NCBI GenBank assembly: GCA_029747015.1
Contig: JAKOGI010000120.1
Coordinates: 1 to 64,000, forward strand
Length of the DNA: 64,000 nt
Source: Carnegiea gigantea
Taxonomy: Eukaryota > Streptophyta > Magnoliopsida > Caryophyllales > Cactaceae
Reading direction: 5' to 3'
A program made the translations under genes and the position numbers. Under the pieces are notes generated by a model, which did not search any database, was not told where the DNA came from, and saw only the letters and a program-made list of their open reading frames with translations. Below are positions 44,441-55,508 of the stretch, in pieces (position 1 is the stretch's first letter; each line of letters starts with the position of its first letter).

Positions 44441-44815
44441 GCATAAATTCGGATTCACTGTTCACGCAGACTATGGTTTATGTACAGGATTCACATCGAT
44501 TCACAAATTCAGCCATGAAACAACCAATTGATTCGAACCTAAGCATGAATAACTTATTTCTTGTCATTTCTAACGAATTTAACAAGCCCTAACTTGACAT
44601 GCAACATCACACCGCTGAAAAATTAACTTCGAAAATAGTAATAACTTAGGAGGGAGAAACACTTACTTGGGTTAACCTAGTTTCAACCTCAAACGGTGAA
44701 TACCGATGCTCCTATACTGCTAAACCCGAACCCAAGCCCGTCAGCCAGCAATTTTCGAACCCTAGCCCTCGTTTTCGCGATGCTTCTGGCGGATTGAGGC
44801 TCGATTTTGGCTCTA

Positions 44816-44822
44816 ATTTATA
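44816..44822 (-). promoter_or_regulatory. Tekay LTR TATA box
   Basis: Minus strand TATAAAT within CTTCTCTATAAATTAGAG. Same site at 55502-55508 in the next LTR. It places the transcription start near 44790 and U3 to the right. Confidence 0.6.
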
Positions 44823-45033
44823 GAGAAGGCTGGGTTGAAGGTGGGTCGTCGGTTTCCGGCAGGTGAACGGCCGGTTCTGGGCGAGGGGACGCGTGGGTGA
44901 GAGGCTGTGCGAGGTGGATGAAGTTTGGTGGTGGAATGGGCGGCTGAGACGCGTGGTGTGAGGGACCGTTCGTCCCTTTCTCTCGCCGGTGACGCGTGCT
45001 GGCCGGCGGCAGCACCAGGTGGTCGGTCGCCGG

Positions 45034-45080
45034 TGAGAGAGAGAGAGAGAGTGAGAGAGATGCGTTAGAGAGAGAGAGAG
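45034..45080. repeat. (GA)n microsatellite in U3
   Basis: GA repeats with two interruptions; on the minus strand a CT tract some 210-260 bp upstream of the TATA box. Also at about 55720-55766. Confidence 0.9.
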
Positions 45081-45515
45081 CGTGCGGGGCGGGGTTCTGC
45101 CCGAAACTTCGGTCCCCCCTTTCCCCCTTTTCAATCCTTTTCCTTTTTCTTTTTTTTTTTGTTGTTTTGGGTTAAACTAGCAACATTCAACTAAATTCTG
45201 GTCCCGTACCCACTAATGGTTAGGCTAAACCCGAATTGAACGACCTACCATGTACATTTCGATTTAAACTTTGGGAATCAGCCAAGTAAAACGAAAAACG
45301 ATTTTAAAAACTGGGTTTAGCGTAGATTCAAATATTTTATAAATAAGTAGCGTCAATGATAACATTAGTCAAATAATCGTCCCTTTTATTGAAACTAGTT
45401 GTCAAAAACTCACACGGTCGGTTTAATACTTTCGTCGGATAACGAATCAAAAGCAACTGGTAAAATCAGCAACTAAACAGTTAGTCAGTAATAGCATGAA
45501 AGCATGGTCCTTACA

Positions 45516-45534
45516 CTCTCCCCCCTTAAAAGAA
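45516..45534 (-). other. Polypurine tract of element B
   Basis: Minus strand TTAAGGGGGGAGAG directly before TGTAAGG of the LTR. Confidence 0.85.
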
Positions 45535-46884
45535 TTTCGTCCTCGAAATTTGCTTACCTGTTGAAAATAATGCGGGATATTTCTCACGCATTTCGCTTTC
45601 TAACTCCCAAGTTGCTTCTGCCACCTTGTGATGTTTCCATAACACCTTAACATAGGGAATGCTCCTATTTCTGAGCTTCTTTTCCGTCTTCTTCAAAATC
45701 GGAATGGGTTCTTCTACATAGGTGAGATTTTCCTTAACTTGTAGGGGTTCATATCGGATGACATGATCCAGATCCGGAACATATTTCCTGAGACTGGATA
45801 CATGAAATACATCGTGGATGCCTTGCAATGAGGGTGGTAAGGCCAGTTGGTACGCAACCGTTCCTACTTTCTGCAAGACTTCAAACGGTCCAATGAACCG
45901 TGGGCTTAGTTTCCCCTTTTGTCCAAATCTTATGCTTCCCTTGAGTGGGGACACTTTCAGAAATACATGGTCTCCAATCTCAAACTCCAGCGGCCTTCTC
46001 CTATTATCCGCGTAGCTCTTTTGTCTACTCTGTGCAGCTTGCAATCTCTTGCGGATTGTCTTGATTATTCCGATCGTTCGATTGATTAAGTCAACCTTGG
46101 ATGGTTCCCTTTCTCCTACTTCATTCCAACAAACCGGAGTTCTGCAACGTCTACCATATAGCGCCTCGAAAGGAGCCATGCCTATACTGGCATGGTGACT
46201 ATTATTGTACGCAAATTCAACCAGAGGCAAGTTATGATCCCAAGTTCCAGCAGAATCGAGGGCACAGGCTCTCAACATATCCTCCAGAGTTTGAATAGTT
46301 CTTTCGGTTTGACCATCCGTTTGAGGATGGAAGGGCGTACTTAATCGTAATTTTGTGCCCATCGCTCTTTGAAACCCATGCCAGAAGCGAGATACAAACT
46401 TGGTATCGCGATCTGACACAATACTGAGTGGCACACCATGCAGTCTAACTATCTCCTTAATGTATAGGTTAGCTAGTTGCTCAGAGGTGAAAGTGGCCTT
46501 GATGGGCAAGAAGTGTGCAGCCTTAGTCAATCTGTCAACTATAACCCACACACTATCGTGCTGTTTGATGGTTTTCGGCATTCCAATCATGAAATCCATG
46601 GTGATGTGTTCCCATTTCCACTCAGGAATTGGCAAGGGTTGTAGTAAACCTCCAGGTTTCTGATGCTCGGTTTTCACCCGTTGGCACGTAAGGCATCGAG
46701 CCACGTACTCTGCGATATCCCTTTTCATGCCATTCCACCAGTAATGGGTCTTCAAGTCATGGTACATCTTCGTACTTCCAGGGTGTACAACAAGTGTGGA
46801 ATTGTGCGCCTCCTTTAACAATTCCTTCTTGAGAGCTGTTATGTTCGGCACACAAAGTCTATTCCATGTACCAAAGTACTTCAT
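45526..46884 (-). CDS. pol: Tekay integrase with chromodomain (element B)
   Basis: Open frame of 452 codons in phase with integrase homology from about 46855. Shows the HHCC finger ([12 protein letters not shown]...CLTCQ), catalytic residues in [17 protein letters not shown] and TDGQTERTI, the [10 protein letters not shown] module and, over about the last 70 residues, a chromodomain ([27 protein letters not shown]), which in Tekay is thought to direct integration to methylated-histone chromatin. It ends at the polypurine tract. Separated from the RNase H part by frameshifts between 46865 and 47090 (relative to C: one inserted base near 46867, single deletions near 47029 and 47089), so it is not made as part of Gag-Pol. 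Confidence 0.92.
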   Translation of the reverse strand: MKYFGTWNRLCVPNITALKKELLKEAHNSTLVVHPGSTKMYHDLKTHYWWNGMKRDIAEYVARCLTCQRVKTEHQKPGGLLQPLPIPEWKWEHITMDFMIGMPKTIKQHDSVWVIVDRLTKAAHFLPIKATFTSEQLANLYIKEIVRLHGVPLSIVSDRDTKFVSRFWHGFQRAMGTKLRLSTPFHPQTDGQTERTIQTLEDMLRACALDSAGTWDHNLPLVEFAYNNSHHASIGMAPFEALYGRRCRTPVCWNEVGEREPSKVDLINRTIGIIKTIRKRLQAAQSRQKSYADNRRRPLEFEIGDHVFLKVSPLKGSIRFGQKGKLSPRFIGPFEVLQKVGTVAYQLALPPSLQGIHDVFHVSSLRKYVPDLDHVIRYEPLQVKENLTYVEEPIPILKKTEKKLRNRSIPYVKVLWKHHKVAEATWELESEMREKYPALFSTGKQISRTKFF

Positions 46885-47063
46885 TTTGGATGGAGAATTC
46901 CTTATTCCTTCCTTCTTCCACGCCTTTCTTTATCTTCATAAGTTCAGGGTCATCCTTCTGCTGTTGCTTGATCGTTTCGATCAATGGCGAAGAGACTTGA
47001 AGCGCTGCCAAGTAGCCTTGATTTCCTGCAGCACTACCTCTATTTGTAGCATGTCGAGCTCCC

Positions 47064-49640
47064 TTAGGAGTCTCTTTTCTTGTGTAAGTAACAGGCTACA
47101 GACCCCATGGATTTTCTACTTAGTGCGTCAGCCACCACGTTTGCTTTTCCAGGGTGATATTTGTTCTCCATATCATAATCCTTAAGGAGTTCTAGCCATC
47201 TTCTTTGTCTCGTGTTTAACTCTTTTTGAGTAAAGATGTATTTCAAGCTCTTGTGGTCAGTGTATACTTCACACCTTACTCCATAGAGATAATGTCTCCA
47301 GATTTTTAAGGCAAACACAACCGCGGCCAAGTCTAGGTCATGTGTTGGATAATTCTCTTCGTAGGGCTTCAATTGGCGAGAGGCATAAGCAATAACTCTG
47401 TCTTTCTGCATTAATACACAGCCCAGTCCCTTCTTGGACGCATCACTGTAGATTACAAATCCTTCATTGCCTTCAGGTATTGCCAATATTGGTGCAGATA
47501 CCAAACGTTTCTTTAGCTCCTGAAAGCCATCTTCGCACTCCGGGGTCCATTCAAATTTAGTGGTCTTCCAAAGTAGTTTGGTAATAGGTAAGGCTAGTTT
47601 TGAAAATCCTTCTACAAACCTTCGATAGTAGCCAGCTATACCTAAGAAGCTTCGCACTTTGAAGACATTTGTTGGTCTTGGCCAGTGTACAATGGCCTCT
47701 ACCTTTGCCGGGTCCACCGAGATGCCATCTTTGGTTACTATGTGTCCCAGAAATTGCACCCTTTCTAACCAGAACTCACACTTTTTAAGTTTGGCATATA
47801 ATTTGTGCTCTTTTAGGGTTTTCAGCACCATTCGCAAGTGGTTTGCATGCTCTTCCCTAGTCTTGGAGTATACCAAGATATCATCGATGAACACCACTAC
47901 AAATTTATCTAGGAAGGGCCTAAGGACTCTGTTCATCAAGTCCATAAAGAAGGCAGGAGCGTTCGTTAGTCCGAACGGTAACACCAAAAAGTCGTAATGG
48001 CCATATCGAGTGCGAAAAGCGGTTTTAGGCACGTCCTCCTTCTTGATCTTCAATTGATGGTACCCCGATCTCAAATCAATCTTCGAGAACACCGAAGCAC
48101 CAGCCAATTGATCAAACAGGTCATCAATTCGAGGAAGTGGGTATTTATTCTTGACCGTTACCTTATTTAGTTCTCGATAGTCGATACATAACTTCAAACT
48201 CCCATCTTTCTTCTTCACAAAAAGTACTGGTGCTCCCCAGGGTGAAACACTAGGCTGAATTAACCCCTTATCTAGTAACTCTTGCAACTGAGTTTTCAAC
48301 TCTGCCAATTCCGCAGGTGCCATTCGATAAGGTGCCTTGGATATTGGGGCAGTTCCAGGTACTAGTTCAATGGTGAATTCGATTTCTCTGTCGGGTGGTA
48401 GCCCCGATACCTCTCGAAACACCTGTGGAAATTCCCTCGCTATCGGAATCTCACTCAAGTCCAGCTCCTTTAGTTCTGCGACCTCAATTGCACACAAATA
48501 GCCCTGACATCCTTTCTTCAACATTTTGAGTGCTTGCGTAGCAGATACCGTTGGGATGGTCACGTGGTGGCCACTTCCCTTAAAGGTTACTCTTTCTTCA
48601 TCGGAGGCCGAGAAGGTAACCAGCTTTCTCTCGCAGTCAATAGTAACTTTATGTCTAGTTAACCAGTCCATCCCTAGAATAACGTCCCAACCTTGTATAT
48701 CCAGCTGTACCAGGTCTACAGGGAGAATTCTCCCTTCCAATTGAATAGCACAGTCCTTAAGAACGAGATCGGTATAGTAAGTAGACCCTAAGGGGGTAGT
48801 CACACATAATTGTACATCCATTTCACTGGGCTTGCTAGCGAGTTTCCTTGCAAAGGTAGGATTTACAAAAGAATGTGTGGCACCTGAATCAAATAAAACA
48901 TAAGCATAAAGATGTTTAACAAAAAGGGTACCTGATACGGTGGCAGTGAGGGCCTCCGCCTCACCTCCTTCCAAGCTAAACACCCGGCCACCTGCTTGCG
49001 GCCTTTTTCCACCTCGTTTGCCTTCTGAACTAACATTCACAGGAGGCCGGTCTCTTTGTGGAACTGGATTAGCCCCCGTGCCTGAACCTTGTGTACTGTT
49101 CTGCCGATTCCACGCCTTCTTGGGGCAATTTGCAATTTTGTGGTCCGTAGATCCACACCCATAGCATTCTTGTGTGCCATATCGGCACCGACCGGAGTGC
49201 ATACGCCCACACTGGTTGCAGGGTTCCAGTGTCTGCCTTGGTACAACTTGCTTTCCTTTCCCTCGGTTGTCGAAGTTGCTGATCTTATTGCTTCCTTGGG
49301 TACTGGACCCTCCGTGGTTAAACTTTCTTTTTGCTGGGCCTATCTGCCGACTTTCCTCTTCGGTTTCAGCTATAACTCGGGCCATCTTCACCGCCCTCTG
49401 GTACATCTCCTGGAAGCTGGTGAAAACATGACCAACTATCATCCGCTTAATGGGTCCTTTAAGGCCTTGCTCGAAGTGGTCCATCTTCATTTCTTCAGTT
49501 GCGACTTGATTAGGCGCAAAGCGACTAAGCTCGTTAAACTTCGCTGCGTATTCTACCACACTCATTTGGCCTTGTTTCAACCATAGAAATTCTTGTTCCT
49601 TTGCCCTCTTTACATCTCGTGGGTAATACTGGGCATCCAT
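47064..49640 (-). CDS. gag-pol: Tekay Gag (most), protease, reverse transcriptase, RNase H (element B)
   Basis: 858 codons. Gag capsid part, [12 protein letters not shown] and a CCHC knuckle (C159, C162, H167, C172), protease DSGA (D251) with ILGMDWL flap-end motif, reverse transcriptase with FIDD (F584-D587), RNase H with [10 protein letters not shown]. The RNase H residue aligned with Glu in [10 protein letters not shown] of A and C is Asp here, so the active site may be weakened even apart from the frame breaks. The frame starts inside Gag at MDAQYYP because of lesions just upstream, and ends by frameshift after RKSMGSVAC. Confidence 0.92.
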   Translation of the reverse strand: MDAQYYPRDVKRAKEQEFLWLKQGQMSVVEYAAKFNELSRFAPNQVATEEMKMDHFEQGLKGPIKRMIVGHVFTSFQEMYQRAVKMARVIAETEEESRQIGPAKRKFNHGGSSTQGSNKISNFDNRGKGKQVVPRQTLEPCNQCGRMHSGRCRYGTQECYGCGSTDHKIANCPKKAWNRQNSTQGSGTGANPVPQRDRPPVNVSSEGKRGGKRPQAGGRVFSLEGGEAEALTATVSGTLFVKHLYAYVLFDSGATHSFVNPTFARKLASKPSEMDVQLCVTTPLGSTYYTDLVLKDCAIQLEGRILPVDLVQLDIQGWDVILGMDWLTRHKVTIDCERKLVTFSASDEERVTFKGSGHHVTIPTVSATQALKMLKKGCQGYLCAIEVAELKELDLSEIPIAREFPQVFREVSGLPPDREIEFTIELVPGTAPISKAPYRMAPAELAELKTQLQELLDKGLIQPSVSPWGAPVLFVKKKDGSLKLCIDYRELNKVTVKNKYPLPRIDDLFDQLAGASVFSKIDLRSGYHQLKIKKEDVPKTAFRTRYGHYDFLVLPFGLTNAPAFFMDLMNRVLRPFLDKFVVVFIDDILVYSKTREEHANHLRMVLKTLKEHKLYAKLKKCEFWLERVQFLGHIVTKDGISVDPAKVEAIVHWPRPTNVFKVRSFLGIAGYYRRFVEGFSKLALPITKLLWKTTKFEWTPECEDGFQELKKRLVSAPILAIPEGNEGFVIYSDASKKGLGCVLMQKDRVIAYASRQLKPYEENYPTHDLDLAAVVFALKIWRHYLYGVRCEVYTDHKSLKYIFTQKELNTRQRRWLELLKDYDMENKYHPGKANVVADALSRKSMGSVACYLHKKRDS

Positions 49641-49648
49641 CGTAGTTT

Positions 49649-49921
49649 TTAGTTGTTCCTAGGTAAGAGCTGGTTCACCAGCTTGGGTTTGACAGTGTCC
49701 CACCAGAATTCCGCTTCCTTTTCGAACTGATGGGTCGCCAGACGTACTTTAAAATCTTCGGGGCAGTCCATTACTTCAAACAAATTCTCCATCCTTCTTA
49801 GCCATTCTTCATAGGCAAGAGGATCTGTTCCACCACTAAACCTTGGTGGTTTCAGCTTATTAAACCGACAAATCATCTCCAAGGCGGTTTGTGCCGCCAC
49901 CTGTTCCCTTCGTGGAGGCAT
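49649..49921 (-). pseudogene. gag: Gag N-terminus of element B
   Basis: True gag start, MPPRREQVAAQTALEM, as in A and C. Continues to FWWDTVK, then a one-base deletion (near 49684) and a Trp to TAG change (near 49661) separate it from the main frame that starts at 49640. Confidence 0.88.
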
Positions 49922-50033
49922 TGGCTACACAGTCGTTTGTGCAAAGTTGCTTAGTTTTTATTCATAAAAATAGATTGTCAAAGCATTTAAAAACATAGTA
50001 TAACATTAGACAGAATGTGTAGAGCTTTAAGTA

Positions 50034-50062
50034 TTCGTGCGATCCTATTTTGGTCGCACGAA
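50034..50062 (-). other. Hairpin between extra ORF and gag (element B)
   Basis: Same 9-bp stem and 11-nt loop as 41032-41060. Confidence 0.6.
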
Positions 50063-50208
50063 CACTTCTCAAAAATACACTTTCACGAATCACAAAATAT
50101 CAGGTATCACCCTTGTTTATTCATTTTCGAACGCACACTAACTATGTTTTATTTAAATACAATGCACACATTGGCGACTCCAGGCTACACACAGCCCCTA
50201 TTACCATC

Positions 50209-51012
50209 CTAATTATCACATGAGGAACCCTCCTCAGGGGGATCATCTACCGTTGGATCATTCGAGCCCTCAGACTCCACTGGGGCTAGTAGGTCCCATA
50301 ATACAAATGGTGGGGAGTACTCCACATCAGGTGCTCCATCCACCAGTTCTCTCATCCTCAGCATTGTGGCTTGCCAGCCCCGGGGGTATTGTGCACCGAA
50401 GGAATCTATCCAACGTGCCCATAGAGTGGCTACTCGCTTGTATCGTCTTGCCTGAGGGTTTTCTGCGAACAAAAGTCTCATTTGACGATGTTCAATCTGA
50501 TTTCTCTCTACTATTGTGATTGGTAGTTGTTGGGTAGCGGCAGGAGCAATTAAAGCCGTATTGATCATTTGCATGGCAGCATCGCTCCTTCCCAAGGGGG
50601 TATATCCTAAGGAGTCCACCCGTCCTTCTGCTAACATTAGGAAATCCACTAATCCGCTGAAAGTAAATGGAGTATAAGCTCCCCTGCGTACATGAAATAG
50701 ACGGAGGATGGAGGTGACCTCGCTCCATCTTCCCGTGCGCGGCATTGTTCGGATGAACTTGTAAGTCCAGTGGTTTTGAGTGACCCATAAGGGTCTCCAC
50801 TGGTTGCTCCTAATCATTGCTTCCCAAAAGAAGACCGCATTCCACGCGGCCAGCCAGAATGGAAGGTACTCGAAATCATCAATGCTAAACACCATCCTAC
50901 ACCACCGCATGGGATTAGACATAACAAGCACGCATTTGAATGAAAGTCCTAAGCCATGTTCTAGTTCGTGCCCACAAGTATGCAAAACAAGCATATAGTA
51001 AGTCCTAGGCAC
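50209..51012 (-). CDS. Extra ORF upstream of Tekay gag, unknown protein (copy B)
   Basis: Open frame of 267 codons. The last 237 codons (from Met at 50922, MSNP) correspond to the ORF of element A with 14 substitutions, all but three in the first 120 residues; the first 30 codons are not in frame in A, so MSNP or the following Met is the likelier start. Trp-rich with acidic C-terminus. Lies between the primer-binding site (51080) and gag (49921), the same layout as A. Retention of an open frame in both copies suggests it was functional when the elements last moved. Function unknown. Confidence 0.7.
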   Translation of the reverse strand: MPRTYYMLVLHTCGHELEHGLGLSFKCVLVMSNPMRWCRMVFSIDDFEYLPFWLAAWNAVFFWEAMIRSNQWRPLWVTQNHWTYKFIRTMPRTGRWSEVTSILRLFHVRRGAYTPFTFSGLVDFLMLAEGRVDSLGYTPLGRSDAAMQMINTALIAPAATQQLPITIVERNQIEHRQMRLLFAENPQARRYKRVATLWARWIDSFGAQYPRGWQATMLRMRELVDGAPDVEYSPPFVLWDLLAPVESEGSNDPTVDDPPEEGSSCDN

Positions 51013-51066
51013 ATACTTTCACACATTAACACTCCCAAGGTCACATCTATATGCATATGCAACCTA

Positions 51067-51080
51067 TGGTTCTGATACCA
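51067..51080 (-). other. Primer-binding site of element B
   Basis: Minus strand TGGTATCAGAACCA, one G to A change from the site of A; five bases from the LTR. Confidence 0.88.
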
Positions 51081-52592
51081 CCTAATGTAACACCCCCGAC
51101 TACCTTCCAGGGATGTCACACCGCCAGGATCCCCCGAGGGAGACCCCTAAGGCTCTTCTTCTATTAATTTTCTTCTAAATTTTACCAAACTTTAGTTTAG
51201 GTTAGGAAAACCTAGGACGAAACCGGCAGAGTTCCGTCTGTAATTACAACAATTCCAAAATTCACATTATGAAATTCAGGGTACCTGTGAACTTTTAAAC
51301 CAAAATGCAAAATAACTAGGAGTACCAACAAGTCACACACTCGTGGTGGGGCTTAAGCCCTTTACAAACACTTATTACAAAAGATTTACATAGGTTCATA
51401 CTGCCAGAGCCTTTGAGCCACTACATGACCAACGTACGCACTTTCTTAAAACAAAACTCACTTCAGATGGCTTCACAACTTCACATTATAGGCACATCAG
51501 CGGAAGCTACTAGCAGTCCATTCATTCTTCACCTGGGGGAAAAAGGGGAGAGGAAATGGAGTGAGCCACCACATGCTCAATGAGTGTTCCTCCACTCCTT
51601 AAAACAAAACCTTTTTCAAGCAATAATACCCATAATATTCACTTATCAAGCATTTAGCTAATACTAACATGGTATTAGGCAACATATTATAGGACACAGG
51701 TTGAGGAACATAAACATCGGACAAGTCACGACTTATGTAGTCACTAGGCACATTTGAATGTCATTTCACGATTCACTAGCATGTCACATATTCTATTTGA
51801 AGCCACATTCATCATATTTAAGAACATTTTCTTTAAATCTGCAATGAAACTTTCTTTGAACATTTGAAAGCATTCCATAACCTTGAGGTTCTCAATCTTT
51901 TGAAAGAGTTTACATTTCGCATTCGTCGTAAAACGACCCTTGTATGCATTTCATATTCATTCCATGTGGCCTCCTTGGGCCCATAAAACATTCTTTTTCT
52001 TTAAAACATATAAAATGGCAAAGGCCAATTGCTTTTCTTATCTTGGTAAAAAAATACTTCTGGCATAAGATCATTACAGGGTGCTGATTGGGTGAGAACT
52101 ATTCTCGACCCCATAGTGAGACCTAACGCTCACGTTTAAGCTCTTACTCCCGGGATGGCTACATATAACATATCGGACCATTACATTAGCCCTCGTCAGG
52201 GCCTCTAGGTTTTATCCGGACTTATCCCCTAGGTTAACATTACATCATATCATATTGTCCGCAGCACATTATCTTAGCCACTTAAAGCGTATCGGCCATA
52301 ACGGCTAGTAATTTTCCGTTTCAAACAATAAAATCATTCAACGTATGATTCCCCATCTCCCTTTTGTTAAAACGTTTTAGGGATTCCTCCCAAACACTAT
52401 TTGAATAGCTAAAATAGGCCATAGCTCGTTACTAGACATGGCTATTATTCATTTAAAACACATGAAAAGTCATTTGCTAAAACATCACCCTTCCACACAC
52501 TTGTTACATTTTAAACATACAAGAAAAGGGAATACACATATCACATTTAAACACTTCGTAATCATTTCAACACAATGAGCCACACATGGCCT

Positions 52593-52611
52593 CGCAATCC
52601 ACACGATTGCG
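52593..52611. other. Conserved LTR hairpin CGCAATC/GATTGCG
   Basis: Third copy of the hairpin at 20202 and 43612. Confidence 0.7.
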
Positions 52612-53214
52612 GTAATTCCACAACCCGAACTCCCTCCTCATAAGCACCGTACCACAAGACCTCGAACGCTCATGATTCTTTCCTCAAACCATCCAACTAC
52701 CAACTCAATTCATCGATTCATTATTCACAACATATTATCATATTAGCTTGTGTAAAAGGAGCAAGGTTTAGGCTCTTACCTGAGCAACCAGCATCATTCA
52801 GCGAAGCATTACAATAAGCGTGCATATAGCCACATTTATTCATAATTCGACAACACTTTATTCAGTAAATCAAGCACAATTCGATTCTAAACATATACGT
52901 TGCATTTCGAATCAACTTCCCTAAGCATGAATGTACTAAAAAGAGTTCGAATTTATTTCGTTTACACACATAATACATTAGGTAGTTCAATTCGAATGGG
53001 AGCTACACACGTTAAACTAACTTCGTTTTTAATCCCTTTTCATATATTAGCTAAATAACTTGAATCGATGCTAAACATATCAAACTAACTTCGTTTCTAA
53101 TACCTTTTCAAACAATAACTCATTAACTGGATTCGAAGCTAAATATGTTAAATTAACTTTGATTTTAATTCCGTTTTAAACAATAGCTCTTTAACTCGAA
53201 TCGAAGCTGAATAA

Positions 53215-54916
53215 TGATGGAGTTCTGGTGGTCATCCCTCACTTCCATAATGTTTAGGCAAGAACCAAAAAGAAAAAAACAAGCCTAGACATCAAAATAC
53301 ACCATGCTGCCGGGTCAGATTGCACTTACCCGTGAAATCTGATTATGGTCACCTAATTTTGGGGTGACTTAAGTCCTTAATTTTGGTGTTCTCATAAACC
53401 CTAGGAAGTTAGGTTTCTAATAAAACAAGTTTCAGCCTCATTGGAGTTCATTTGGTCATCCAAAATCTATGTTTAAATCAAACTGCCCTGAAGACAGTTT
53501 ACATCCAGATTTTACCCGGTTTTGGAGATTATATTCCTTAATCTTCCATGAGGTTTAAGTGTCCAATTTTTGCATCCCTGAAAAGCTTAAGATCGTAGCT
53601 TTCATTTCCAATTGGAATTACCAGATTTGGAGTTCAATTGGTTAGTGAACTAAGCTAATTAGTAAACCTGTGTTGTTTTGGAGTCCAATCTGTACGGTTT
53701 TGGGAATCAAGCTGATTCAAGGGGCAAATGACGTCCAAATGCTACGATTCCAATTGGAGGGCAAACTAGACATCTTGAGGTTTCCAACCATGTAAGAAAC
53801 GTAGCAATTAGTCATCATTTGAGGTGTCAAACATGCGTTGCAAGTGGAGGCAAAAACCGGCTGCTTGACACCCGGTTGCTTAGCCTGGTGGTTTTCCTCC
53901 TTCAAGGGGTTTTCTTAAGGTGGAAGGCTGCCAAGCAGGTCATTTTGAGCTGCTTGATTAAGCACCACTCAGATACTTGAGAGAGAGACACGTGGAGCTA
54001 GTGAAACGCCACCATTTTGCAAGCTCTCATTCGACCACTCAAGCATGACATGGCACACATGCAATTTTCAGTCCTTTTGAGGTGGCAGCCGTGCACTCTT
54101 CCCTTCCTAGCTGGGAAATTGAGTCATCTACATTCCTTAATGCATAGGAAAGGCTTAGGAAGATAAATTAAGTGCTTTGTAATATAAACTTTCAGCTTAT
54201 GTGTGTTTTAGCTTAAACCGTGTATTACTAAGCATAGGATTAGTTTAATGACTTTCCTTGCCTAGAAGGAAAGCTCTTTTCATGTAATCACAAGGCTATA
54301 TAAATGCCTTGGCTGCTCTTTTGTAAAAACAACAAGTTTTGAGTATTAAAGTTGAGAGCAAAGACTTTGTGTCTTGTGATTTCTTAAACACTTAACTTGC
54401 TTATCCTTAATTGTGGTCGATTAAGGTGGTGACCAAGTGAGTCTTGATCTTTGGTTAGGTGGTGTATCTTATCCTAATCCAAGATTAAAGGCCCTAAGCT
54501 AAGTGATTAGTGGTGTATCTTATCTAATCACAAGGCTTAGAACTATCCAGATTCCATTGAATTCACTTAAAGTTCATGAAGTTAGCTTTGGGTTCCTTAA
54601 ACCAAAGCTCTCCTTTTTCATGTGTTCTAATCAGTGAACTTCATTCCCACATCTCCTTTTTGTTTTCATATTCATTTCAAGCTTAATCAAGGCCAAGAAT
54701 TCTTGCTTTGATTCAGTTTTGAGCCCAAACACAAAAACCATCTCAAAAAAACCGTGAAAATCACAAACTAGGCGTGCTTAGGCAGCAAGTTGGCACGGTG
54801 CCCCCGTGCCTTGAAGCACGACCGTGCCACCCCTGGTTCGTGAGTTTCCCACTTGTTTTGGTTGTGTTCCTGTTGTAAGTTAGCTTGGGTTGTTCCTACC
54901 CTTGAGACTTACATCA
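53215..54916 (+). mobile_element. CRM-like solo LTR (1702 bp)
   Basis: TGATGGAGTTCTGG...GACTTACATCA, with no internal sequence. Its right half follows the LTR at 1738-3271, including TATATAA (54297) and the hairpin block (54792-54828); its left half is different, so it is a separate subfamily. It sits in a 68-bp repeat of the Tekay LTR: the uninterrupted neighbour LTR reads GCTGAATATGTTAAA. No 5-bp target duplication is visible (GCTGAATAA before, ATGTTAAA after). Confidence 0.85.
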
Positions 54917-55501
54917 ATGTTAAATTAACTTCGATTTTAATTCTGTTTTAAACAATAACTCTTTAATTCGAATCGAAGCTAAATATGTTAAATTAACTTC
55001 GATTTTAATTCCGTTTTAAACAATAACTCTTTAACTCGAATCGAAGCTAAATATGTTAAATTAACTTCGATTCTAATTCCGTTTTAAACAATAACTCATT
55101 ATCTCGATTCAAAGCTAAGTACGTCCGCATAAATTCGGATTCACTGTTCACGCAGACTATGGTTTATGTACAGGATTCACATTGATTCACAAATTCAGGC
55201 ATGAAACAACCAAGTGATTCGAACCTAAGCATGAATAACTTATTTCTTATCATTTCTAATGAATTTAACAAGCCCTAACTTGACATGCAACATCACACCG
55301 CTGAAAAATTTTCTTTAAAAATAGTAATAACTTAGGAGGGAGAAACACTTACTTGGGTTAGCCCAGTTTCAACCTCAAACGGTGAATACCGATGCTCCCA
55401 CACTGCTAAACCCGAACCCAAGCCCGTCAGCCAGCAATTTTCGAACCCTAGCCCTCGGTTTCGCGATGCTTCTAGCGGATTGAGGCTCGATTTTGGCTCT
55501 A

Positions 55502-55508
55502 ATTTATA
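55502..55508 (-). promoter_or_regulatory. Tekay LTR TATA box
   Basis: Minus strand TATAAAT; counterpart of 44816-44822. Confidence 0.6.

Larger units (their letters stand above)
42549..44666 (-). other. Predicted intron within LTR (R-U5)
   Basis: Minus strand: donor CCAA|GTAAGTG at 44666, about 150 bp after the TATA box, and acceptor with a long pyrimidine tract, TTTTTCCCCCAG|GTGAAG, ending at 42549; CTCAC branch-like sites lie upstream of it (near 42600). Predicted intron 2118 bp. Equivalent sites are in the LTRs at 51086 and 18221. Splicing would shorten the 5' untranslated leader before the extra ORF and gag. Confidence 0.45.
42100..45515 (-). repeat. Tekay LTR shared by elements A and B (3416 bp)
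   Basis: Runs TGTAACACCCCC...GGTCCTTACA on plus. It is the 5' LTR of A (primer-binding site at its left) and the 3' LTR of B (polypurine tract at its right). Minus-strand landmarks: (GA)n/(CT)n tract in U3, TATA at 44822-44816, splice-donor-like CCAA|GTAAGTG at 44666, 68-bp tandem array, CGCAATC/GATTGCG hairpin (43612-43630), acceptor-like TTTTTCCCCCAG|G ending at 42549. ORFs such as 44712-45134 here are Ser/Pro-rich LTR by-products. Confidence 0.9.

Noticed and set aside
44712..45134. 140-codon ORF on the minus strand
   Set aside because: Lies in U3/R of the Tekay LTR across the (GA)n tract; Ser/Pro/Arg-rich, the counterpart near 55504-55797 is in a different frame, and no known domain is seen.
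47659..49586. Plus-strand ORFs up to 165 codons, repeated near 38691 and 58358-60251
   Set aside because: Antisense shadows of Tekay gag-pol; conservation follows from the minus-strand protein.
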